A DNA stretch of 36,223 bases, taken from positions 1 to 36,223 of the forward strand of contig ONVK01000016.1 in the NCBI GenBank assembly GCA_900321255.1. Direction: 5' to 3'. Position 1 is the first letter of the stretch. The number at the start of each line of letters is the position of its first letter. Under the pieces are notes generated by a model. The model had not been told where the DNA came from. It saw nothing but the letters and a program-made list of their open reading frames with translations, and made no database searches. The DNA is from an uncultured Lentisphaerota bacterium (GTDB lineage Bacteria > Verrucomicrobiota > Kiritimatiellia > RFP12 > UBA1067). This document shows, piece after piece, positions 30,025-36,223 of the stretch. The position numbers and the translations under genes were made by a program.

Positions 30025-31449
30025 ATGCCAGGACAGGTAAATGCAAACTACAGCGCGAACTACCAGAAGTTCGTCGATTTCGCGAACAAGGCGTACGCGC
30101 CGAACGGGAAAGGCGAGGACACGGTCGCGCGCTTCAAAGGGATGCCGGTCGGCGACTACAAGGGCGCGTTCGCGTCGTTCAGGCGCACGGCAGACATGAA
30201 GACCGCGAATGACCAGGTGCGCGACTTGTTCCGCAAGACGATCGCGGACATGTTCGGCGGCGAGAAGTTCATCCCGGACATCGTGCGCGACAACATGAAG
30301 CTCGAGGACTTCAACAAGGGCAAGCCGCTCACGGCGCGGCGCATCAACCTCGTGCGGATTGCCATAGACTCGCTCGGCGGCATAGACTCGCTCGGCGGCG
30401 GAAAGTTCACGGACCCGGCGAGCGTAGGAAGGGCGACGGCGATGGGCTACGTTGCCTCCGAGCTACCGAAGCTTGCGCGCGTCGCGAACATCTACCAGCA
30501 GGCGACGGGATGCACGGACGCGGAGGCGGAGTCCGCCGCGCTCGACCCGAACTCGACCGCGCGCCGCCTCTTCGACTGCGGCGGACGCTTCACGCAGAGC
30601 GCGGAGAACTTCAAGAAGGGTCTCGCGCTCATGGATGACTTCCAGGGTTGGTTCGCCAATGTCTGCTCGGAGCTGGGCAACGGCCCGGGCGTGACCGCCA
30701 AGTACATGAACCCCTCCATAACCGGCATCTCCCACGCGCGCGGCGCCGAGAAGTTCATCTTCGACGAGATCGCCGTCAACGAAAACATTCCCCTCGAAGC
30801 CGAGGACAAGGAGTCGGTCTTCGGCATGGAGAGGAACCCCGCGGCCCGCTTCGCCCTGAGCAAAGTCGGCGACTCGCAGCACGCCACGCTGGCCCAGATG
30901 CCCCAGACGCAGCGCGATCTTCTCTACGCGGTCAACGATCTCTTTCATCCCTTTGACCCCAACGGACAGCAAGGGACGGTAATCGGCCAGGCCGCAGTCT
31001 TAGTCGGGCGCGTCATTAAGCACGCCGGCGAACTCGCCGCCCTCAAGGCCGCCGGCAATCTCACGCGCCAGACCGCCTTTGACGTGCTTTATTCCGACAT
31101 CCCCGAAAAGGGCAATCGCGACGCCGAGGCCGCAAACATCATCGAGGACATCCTCGTGGAGCGCCTGCCCGACAGCGGACAGATAGTCAGGGCCATCAAC
31201 ATGCTCGCGAGAACCGGCGCGTCCATAGACGAAGTGCTCAACGCGATGGAGAGGAACATCGCCCTTCCCTCGGCCCCCTACGTGTCCACCGTCACCAAGT
31301 CCCTTGTGTCCTTCGGCATGAACGGCGAGGGCGGCATCAAGGCCATGTGCGGCGACATCCACCGCCCATCGATGCCCACCTTCATCGCAAGTTCGCGGAC
31401 GAAACGCTCGAATGCGTCTGCTCCTCCGAGGCGGACGCCAAGCCCGTGA
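30025..31449 (+). CDS. Third putative T3SS substrate, N-terminal part before a frameshift
   Basis: As the sequence stands, this 474-residue ORF is the expressed product. The real coding signal ends near residue 450 (MCGDIHRP), and the last 23 residues (Ser/Pro/Arg-rich) are frame-shifted shadow. The family is unknown. The N-terminus (GQVNANYSANYQKF) is polar, as in type III substrates. The body is helical and contains a duplicated IDSLGG. It follows ECF box C, a structured leader and the 9-G tract, and it has no chaperone gene directly behind it. The rest of the protein continues in another frame to 32906, which would make about 960 residues in all. Confidence 0.6.
   Translation: MPGQVNANYSANYQKFVDFANKAYAPNGKGEDTVARFKGMPVGDYKGAFASFRRTADMKTANDQVRDLFRKTIADMFGGEKFIPDIVRDNMKLEDFNKGKPLTARRINLVRIAIDSLGGIDSLGGGKFTDPASVGRATAMGYVASELPKLARVANIYQQATGCTDAEAESAALDPNSTARRLFDCGGRFTQSAENFKKGLALMDDFQGWFANVCSELGNGPGVTAKYMNPSITGISHARGAEKFIFDEIAVNENIPLEAEDKESVFGMERNPAARFALSKVGDSQHATLAQMPQTQRDLLYAVNDLFHPFDPNGQQGTVIGQAAVLVGRVIKHAGELAALKAAGNLTRQTAFDVLYSDIPEKGNRDAEAANIIEDILVERLPDSGQIVRAINMLARTGASIDEVLNAMERNIALPSAPYVSTVTKSLVSFGMNGEGGIKAMCGDIHRPSMPTFIASSRTKRSNASAPPRRTPSP
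30364..30399 (+). repeat. 18-bp in-frame tandem duplication
   Basis: ATAGACTCGCTCGGCGGC occurs twice in direct succession (30364-30381 and 30382-30399), without a mismatch, giving IDSLGGIDSLGG. Perfect identity at DNA level suggests a recent event. The length equals that of the duplication at 27267 and of the sctP repeat unit. Confidence 0.9.
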
Positions 31450-32906
31450 TGGAGCGCATCTCCGCGAAGCTCCGCGAGCTCTGCACGTCGGCGCACCCCA
31501 AGCAGCTCGACACGGTGGCCTATTCCCTCGGGCAGGGGCAGCTCGGCCAGCTCAAGTGCCTCGCCAAACACGGACTCTTCGTCAACGAGCATATCCCGGT
31601 CGAGTACACCATCTCGAAGAACCAGGAGACTGGAGCAATCTCCATCTTCATCAAGGAGCCGGAGAACTTCCCAGTCAAGTTCAACTGGACGGTCACCGTC
31701 AACGTAGACGGATCCATGACCTCCACCCCGATGCGTCTCGACCACGGCCAGTACGAGGCCAAGGCGATGACGTTCGCCGGCGAGATCGCCGACAAGCTCC
31801 CCGGGAAGGACGAAGCCGCGGCCAGGAACATGATCAAGGACATGCTTGCGTATTGCGGCGACGACTTCGTCCTGAAGGACATCGTCTCGCGGGCGATCCG
31901 CGGGCTTTGCATCACCGCCACCGCCAAGATACGCAAGCCCGACGAGATCAAGGAGCGCATCGACGCGATCCGCGCCAATCTCGAAGAGGTGCGCAAGGCG
32001 GCGGCAGGAAACGAGCGGATCGAAAAAGCCGGCTTCAACCTCCTGTGGGGCATGAACGGCAAGAGCGTTCCGCCGGGATTGATCGGAAAAATCCTCAAGG
32101 CCGCTTCCGCCGAGAAGACCGGCGAGTTCTCCAAGCTCTCCGCGACATCGACGCCGCAGCAGATCACCAAGGCCATCATCGACATGCGCGAGGCCGTGGA
32201 GAACGTGATACGCAACGTCTATGCGCAGGATTATCTCGAGGGTGCCGACGAAATGGGGCCAGCGCGGGAATTCGCGTTCTCGGTGCTCATCGCGAAGTAC
32301 CCGGAAGCGCAGCTCAAGGGCGTGAAAGACGCGTTTCGCTCCGAGACGATGTCGAAGCTCTTCACCGTCTTGGACGATCTCATGGGAAGCAATAGGCCTG
32401 TCGGCGCCAAGCCGGTCTCCAGAGTCATTTCCTCGTTTATACGCGAGCAGAGCATGACGCTGGAGCAGACGGCAATCCAGTACAAGAAGGCTGTCGGGAG
32501 TTTGCTGGGGCAGGAAGATGACGGTAGTATCAAACCGTTCAAAAGTCCGTTCGACAAGGCGGCCTTCGGCGACAAGGATATCCACGACCTTCTCATCCCG
32601 CTGGCCGAAAACGACGCCGCGGCCGAGCTCGACGCGGAGCGCATGAGTGAGTACATGCCCAGGGCGTTTCCGCGCGCCCAGTCCAATGCGGTCACCGCCT
32701 ACGCCATAGCCGGCGAGGGCAACGCCAAGAAGGTGGACAAGCTCATCCAAATCGCGCTCTCGCACTGCGCCAAAAGCGAAGAAGCCGTCAACTACGTCGC
32801 CGCGAACATCGACAGGATTCTCGTCTCGGGCAACGGAACGCTTCGCACTCTCGAAGAGGTCCGCGAGCAATCCCTCGCCGTCGCGGCCAACCACGTTTCG
32901 CAATAG
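31347..32906 (+). pseudogene. Third putative T3SS substrate, C-terminal part after the frameshift
   Basis: The frame opens at 31347, but protein-like sequence begins at about 31366 (IDAHLHRKFADETLECVC), matching directly onto the end of the preceding ORF if one C is missing in the CCC run at about 31365-31367. There is no ribosome binding site here, so it is not an independent gene. The segment holds a beta-rich stretch (VEYTISKNQETGAISIFIKE and FNWTVTVNVDGSMTSTP) reminiscent of the C-terminal domain of the 1145-residue protein, followed by about 380 residues of helical, charged sequence ending AVAANHVSQ. The stop is TAG 32904-32906. Unknown family, inferred effector. Confidence 0.6.
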
Positions 32907-32961
32907 CAATCGGTTGCCGCGGCGAATCGACTTCTCTGTCGACGCAGGCTTTGCGGGATTG

Positions 32962-32970
32962 TGATATAAT
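32962..32970 (+). promoter_or_regulatory. Extended -10 promoter of the tolQ-tolR-tonB cluster
   Basis: TGATATAAT (32962-32970) is an extended -10 like that before the T3SS operon, with no good -35 at 17 bases. Transcription would start near 32977, about 60 bases before ATG 33036. The short TCGAC-6-GTCGA dyad at 32927-32942 has no T tract, so it does not look like a terminator of the substrate island. Confidence 0.6.
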
Positions 32971-32998
32971 ATCCGTTGAAATGTCATTGGTCTACGGA

Positions 32999-33033
32999 CG
33001 GCCGCGGCGGGTGCCGTGTCCGTCCCGCGGCCG
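32999..33033 (+). promoter_or_regulatory. GC-rich leader hairpin ending 2 bases before the tolQ-like start
   Basis: CGGCCGCGG (32999-33007) pairs perfectly with CCGCGGCCG (33025-33033), leaving a 17-base loop. The 3' strand takes up the place where a Shine-Dalgarno sequence should be before ATG 33036, and none is visible. It could restrain translation or simply be a GC-rich chance palindrome. Confidence 0.4.
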
Positions 33034-33035
33034 CC

Positions 33036-33779
33036 ATGCAACTGCAATTCGAAACCATGATACTCGCAAACTCGTTAGTCGACGGATTCCTCGGTTCCAA
33101 CCTGATGGGGCAGGGAATCGTCCTTGTTCAGCTCCTTGGCTCGATCGTGATGCTCGCCGTCATACTCGGCAAGTGGAAGGAGCTCAGCTACGTCCGCATG
33201 GCGACGCGCCGCTTCGTGCGCGACTTCACCGGCGGGCACGATGCCCTTGAATACTACCTCGAGCGCAGGCCCTCGGCCGTGACCGGCGTGGAGGGGATAT
33301 ACAAGGAGACGTGCGAGCGGCTTCTCAAGCTTCTCACCCCCAACGTCCGCTCGCTTCTCGTCGGAAGGCAGACGAACGGCGACGGTTCCGCCGCTCTGAC
33401 GGCGCGAGAGATCGAGCTCGTGCGCGGCACGTGCGAGCATACTCTCGACGAGGAGGAGATACGGCTTGACCACGGCATGGGCGTGATCGCGACCGTCGTC
33501 TCGCTCTCGCCGATGCTCGGTCTTCTCGGCACCGTGTGGGGCGTTCTCGACGCGTTCGCCGAGATGGGCACCGCTGGCAGCGCAAATCTCGCTACGATCG
33601 CGCCGTCCATCTCCGCCGCTCTCGTGACTACGGTCGTCGGCCTTCTCATCGCAATCCCGGGCGTCATGGCCTACACGCGCATGAACGCGACGATCACGCA
33701 GATAAGGTCGGAGATGGAGGGCTTCGCCGACGAGCTTATCGGGCGCATCGCCTGCGAGTTCCAGGGAAGGGGCGCCTGA
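33036..33779 (+). CDS. TolQ/ExbB/MotA-family proton channel protein
   Basis: ExbB/TolQ proteins form the proton-driven motor that energises TonB or TolA in the inner membrane. The 247-residue product has three membrane segments (about residues 26-46, 146-170 and 190-215) in the usual arrangement with a large cytoplasmic loop, and the conserved blocks VVSLSPMLGLLGTVWGVLDAFAEMGTAGSANLATIAPSISAALVTTVVGLLIAIPGV. Followed directly by a TolR/ExbD gene and a TonB-like gene. The start is uncertain: TTG 32976 would add 20 Cys/Arg-rich residues and is unlikely; ATG 33057 is an alternative. TolQ and ExbB cannot be told apart here. Confidence 0.88.
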   Translation: MQLQFETMILANSLVDGFLGSNLMGQGIVLVQLLGSIVMLAVILGKWKELSYVRMATRRFVRDFTGGHDALEYYLERRPSAVTGVEGIYKETCERLLKLLTPNVRSLLVGRQTNGDGSAALTAREIELVRGTCEHTLDEEEIRLDHGMGVIATVVSLSPMLGLLGTVWGVLDAFAEMGTAGSANLATIAPSISAALVTTVVGLLIAIPGVMAYTRMNATITQIRSEMEGFADELIGRIACEFQGRGA

Positions 33780-33780
33780 C

Positions 33781-34194
33781 ATGCTCAGAAGACGCAGAAG
33801 ACTGCGCGGCGAGAAGCCGAAGGCGTCGATCGACATGAACTCGCTGATCGACCTCACCTTCCTTCTTCTGGTCACGTTCATCGTCACGCTCCCCGCCCTC
33901 GAGCAGGGCATCTCCATCATGCTCCCCCAGGCGAAGACCGACGAGCTCCCGACGAAGAACAAGAAGGCCAACACCGTCACCGTTGACAAGGATAACGTGA
34001 TCTTCCTCAACGACAAGCCGCTCACTCTCGAAGAGCTTGAGCGCGAGCTTATGGCGATGGCAGCCGAAGACCCCGAGGTGCCGGTGCTCGTGAGGGGCGA
34101 CGAGCGCAACTCCTACGGCGACGTCATGAAGGTCGTAAAGGTCGTCTACAAGTGCAAGATACACAGGATGGCGCTTGTGACTGTGGAGAAATAG
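33781..34194 (+). CDS. TolR/ExbD-family protein
   Basis: ExbD/TolR is the motor partner with one membrane helix and a periplasmic domain. The 137-residue product has a basic N-terminus (RRRRRLRGEKPKASIDMNSLIDL), a membrane helix (about residues 20-42) with the conserved Asp (Asp24 in SLIDLTFLLLVTFI) that carries protons, and a periplasmic domain with NTVTVDKDNVIFLNDKPLTLEELERELMA and VPVLVRGDERNSYGDVMKVV, typical of the family. It starts 1 base after the tolQ/exbB stop. A 63-base repetitive linker separates it from the TonB-like gene. Confidence 0.9.
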   Translation: MLRRRRRLRGEKPKASIDMNSLIDLTFLLLVTFIVTLPALEQGISIMLPQAKTDELPTKNKKANTVTVDKDNVIFLNDKPLTLEELERELMAMAAEDPEVPVLVRGDERNSYGDVMKVVKVVYKCKIHRMALVTVEK

Positions 34195-34257
34195 GATGGT
34201 GCATGGTGCCTACGCGCCTGCGGCGCTGGTGCCTGGTGCAATATAGGTTAATCTGAA
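34195..34257 (+). repeat. TGGTGC-repeat linker with small hairpin
   Basis: This gap between the ExbD-like and TonB-like genes carries ATGGTGC, ATGGTGCC, CTGGTGCC and TGGTGCA repeats around a GCGCC-TGC-GGCGC hairpin (34214-34226). There is no T tract, no clear promoter and no strong Shine-Dalgarno sequence before ATG 34258. Its word-repeat style recalls the linker at 12605. Confidence 0.45.
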
Positions 34258-35184
34258 ATGGAAGTCTGGATAGACGAGAGGCGGCCCGAAGTGCTGAGCA
34301 CGGCGAATGTCGTGCTTGCCCTCGTCATACACGTCGCCTGCTTCCTTGGCTTCTTCTTTTTCGCGCGCCTCCACTTCAAGCCAAAGGAGACTGTCATACC
34401 GATCGACCTTACGGTCGTGGTGAACGAGAATCTCGACGGCAACGAAGACGAGCCGCCGCCGCTCGACGATCCTCCGCCAAAGCCGCCGGAGCCGCCGAAG
34501 GTCGTGACGCCTCCTCCTCCGCCTCCGCCGCCGAAGGTCGACACGAAAGTCGATGCGGTCGTCAAGGAGCCCGAGAAGCCAAAGCCCCCGGAGAAGCCGA
34601 AGGAGACTCTCGAGGAGCGGCTCAAGCGCATGCGCGAGTCCGCAAAGGCGAAGGAGCCCAAGAAGCCCGATCCGCCGAAGAAGGAGGAGCCGAAGAAGCC
34701 GGAGAAGACGAAGGAGGAGCTTCTGAAGGAGCGCATGGAGAAGATGCGCAACAGCGCAAAGACCGTCAAGATCAAGGTGCCGGACAAGCCGAGCGGCAAC
34801 GGCAGGACCGCGAAGCAGACGATGACCGAGGCGCAGATACGCGACCTTCTCAACAAGGGCTATACCCCGGGATCGAAGACGCAGCTCGCGACAAGCACGA
34901 TGCAGCTGTGTCTCTCGCGCATCCAGATGGCGATCAACGCGCGGTGGTCGCAGGTGAACCCGCGCATCGGTGCGGAGGGCTACGTGCTGATTGCCGTCCG
35001 CTTCAACTCGGCGGGGCAGATGGTGAACTGCCGCCTAAGCGAATCGTGCGGAGACAAGACCTCCGATTCCGCTGCGCTTACCGTCGTCCGCTCGGTCGGC
35101 CCCATTGCGGGGCTCGACAAGGAGTTTCTGCGCGAGTTCGGGAAGCAGGATCTCGTGATCCGCTACAAGGTGGTGGCGCGATGA
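34258..35184 (+). CDS. TonB/TolA-like energy transducer
   Basis: This 308-residue protein would carry motor force from the ExbB/ExbD-like pair to the outer membrane. It has one N-terminal membrane helix (about residues 17-38, VLALVIHVACFLGFFFFARL), a long Pro/Lys/Glu-rich periplasmic spacer (about 60-190, with a run of seven Pro and EKPKPPEKPKE-type sequence), and a C-terminal TonB/TolA-like domain (about 215-308, LSRIQMAINARWSQVNPRIGAEGYVLIAVRFNSAGQMVNCRLSESCGD, where the 'W....G.V.V.F.....G.V...+...SSG' pattern fits). The stop overlaps the start of the BatD-like gene. The spacer is charged and probably helical, closer to TolA in style. Confidence 0.82.
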   Translation: MEVWIDERRPEVLSTANVVLALVIHVACFLGFFFFARLHFKPKETVIPIDLTVVVNENLDGNEDEPPPLDDPPPKPPEPPKVVTPPPPPPPPKVDTKVDAVVKEPEKPKPPEKPKETLEERLKRMRESAKAKEPKKPDPPKKEEPKKPEKTKEELLKERMEKMRNSAKTVKIKVPDKPSGNGRTAKQTMTEAQIRDLLNKGYTPGSKTQLATSTMQLCLSRIQMAINARWSQVNPRIGAEGYVLIAVRFNSAGQMVNCRLSESCGDKTSDSAALTVVRSVGPIAGLDKEFLREFGKQDLVIRYKVVAR

Positions 35185-36223
35185 TGTGTGCAGTTTTCCT
35201 TTTGGCGGCGGTCAAGCTCGTGGGCGTGACGGGCGGGGAACTCACGACGCGCGCCTACTTCGACGTGAACAATGCAAAGGTCGGCGATCCCCTCGTGCTC
35301 ACGATAGATTTCGTCGGGGATGCCGACTTCACGGCGCTCCATCCGCCGGCGCTTTCGAGGCACGTCCCGAAGGAGGACTGGAAGGTCGACGACCTGAGCG
35401 CGAAGACCGAGACCGACACGAAGCGCGTTGGCGGATTCTTCAGTTCGCGGGAAGTCGCAGTCGCCCGCTCGCTCACGTATCGCGTCCGCCCGATGCGCGA
35501 GGGCGTTCTCTGGTTCCCCGCGCTCGAATTCGAGTACGAAGGGCCTGACGGAGAAGTGCGGACGGTCGCGGCGAACGAGATTCCCGTCCACGCGAAGCCG
35601 GGCGAGCAGGTGGTGGTCAAGGAGCTCGCCGTCGATGTGGAGAAGATGCCGGAGCCGCCCGAACTCGCCGAAGACCCCGGCGTAGCGCTCGGGGACGACG
35701 AGCTTTTCGCGTGGCGCAAGGCGTGCGCCGAGCCGACGGCCGACGCGTTCAGGGACTTCCGGTTCGCTGCCGGGCGCATGAACGAGGCAACGTGCGCGAT
35801 TCGCGAGGGGCAGTGGCGCCGTGCGCTCGGGATATACTCGCGCCTTGAATGGTCTGTCGGGCAGACGCCGGAGATTGAGCGCGGCATACTTGCCGCGCGC
35901 GCCCTCAAGTTCGACAATGCCGCGGCAGAGCTTCCCGTCTGGCGCGTCGTGGGGCGTCCTCTGCTGAGGTACGCGTGGAAGGGCCGCGTTGGGATTCTTT
36001 TCGGTCTTGCGCTTGGCGTCGCGCTTCTTTTCTGGCTTCTCGGTCGCGCTATAAGGGCGCTCGCCTGCGTCGCGTTCGCGCTCCTTCTCGTTCCGGCGGC
36101 CTCCGGGCAGGGCATCTTCGAGGAGATGGAGCGGATGATGGAGCAGTCCAGACGCGAGATGCAGCAGCACATGCAGCAGATGCATTCCTCCATGGGAATG
36201 ACAATCAACGGCGAGCGGCAGAA
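35181..36223 (+). CDS. BatD-like membrane protein, 3' partial
   Basis: This frame stays open from ATG 35181 to the right edge (347 codons). A short hydrophobic N-terminus (MMCAVFLLAAVKL) is followed by an Ig-like region resembling BatD (about residues 25-145: YFDVNNAKVGDPLVLTIDFVG ... SLTYRVRPMREGVLWFPALEFEYEGPDGE), a helical TPR-like part (about 170-260, REGQWRRALGIYSRLEW), a membrane segment pair (about 272-310, LFGLALGVALLFWLL and ACVAFALLLVPAASG) and a Met/Gln/Glu-rich tail. BatD proteins sit in envelope-stress (Bat) operons with MoxR and vWA proteins; none is visible before the edge. It overlaps the TonB-like stop (ATGA), so it belongs to that operon. Confidence 0.6.
   Translation, partial: MMCAVFLLAAVKLVGVTGGELTTRAYFDVNNAKVGDPLVLTIDFVGDADFTALHPPALSRHVPKEDWKVDDLSAKTETDTKRVGGFFSSREVAVARSLTYRVRPMREGVLWFPALEFEYEGPDGEVRTVAANEIPVHAKPGEQVVVKELAVDVEKMPEPPELAEDPGVALGDDELFAWRKACAEPTADAFRDFRFAAGRMNEATCAIREGQWRRALGIYSRLEWSVGQTPEIERGILAARALKFDNAAAELPVWRVVGRPLLRYAWKGRVGILFGLALGVALLFWLLGRAIRALACVAFALLLVPAASGQGIFEEMERMMEQSRREMQQHMQQMHSSMGMTINGERQ

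Noticed and set aside
32927..32942. TCGAC-6-GTCGA hairpin as a terminator of the substrate island
   Set aside because: The stem is short and no U run follows; it precedes a promoter, but evidence for termination is lacking.
32976..33779. TTG start for the TolQ/ExbB-like gene
   Set aside because: It adds 20 Cys/Arg-rich residues across the leader hairpin and would begin at or before the predicted transcription start.

Overview
The window holds an almost complete, co-directional type III secretion system (T3SS) of the Ysc/chlamydial kind, with a set of putative secreted substrates and chaperones, an ECF sigma factor, and the start of a TolQ/TolR/TonB-like envelope cluster. All genes I accept are on the + strand. 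The DNA is GC-rich with strong GC3 bias, which makes many long antisense shadow ORFs. Gene content and order (FHA-containing SctD, fused SctW/TyeA, SctX and SctY homologues, TonB and BatD-like neighbours) suggest a Gram-negative bacterium. A member of the PVC superphylum (Verrucomicrobiota/Kiritimatiellota-like) is my guess from style and cannot be proved from this window.

Layout: (1) 1-2801, a large putative secreted protein, open at the left edge and broken by two frameshifts. (2) 2853-22903, one long operon-like run behind an extended -10 promoter: chaperone, sctC, an AIM24-like gene, sctW, CesT-like chaperone, sctX, sctV, sctD, YscE-like, sctF, YscG-like, sctI, sctJ, sctY, sctK, sctL, sctN, sctO, sctP, sctQ, sctR, sctS, sctT, sctU and finally an ECF sigma factor. 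Most genes overlap by 1-14 bases. (3) 22894-32906, a substrate island: a 93-residue protein and a 1145-residue protein with a CesT chaperone, a 680-residue protein with a frameshifted chaperone, and a third large protein split by a frameshift. (4) 32962-36223, tolQ/exbB, tolR/exbD, a tonB-like gene and a BatD-like gene that runs off the right edge.

The main observation is regulatory. Three copies of the same bipartite box, TGTAACC - 13 bases - TGTGTA(G/T)ACA, stand before the three substrate transcription units and nowhere else that I found. The first copy begins inside the last codons of the ECF sigma gene. The simplest reading is that the sigma factor made as the last gene of the apparatus operon switches on the substrate genes, analogous to HrpL and the hrp box but with different sequences.

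Other unusual structure: a 133-base element built like a cruciform (long imperfect inverted repeats around two perfect 8-bp hairpins) and a 9-G tract, both in the leader of the third substrate; a 51-unit hexapeptide ruler in SctP encoded by an 18-bp repeat without indels; an 18-bp tandem duplication that doubles a ribosome binding site; four frameshifts confined to substrate and chaperone genes; and repetitive linkers at several gene junctions. No translocon genes (YopB/YopD/LcrV-like) are visible in the window.
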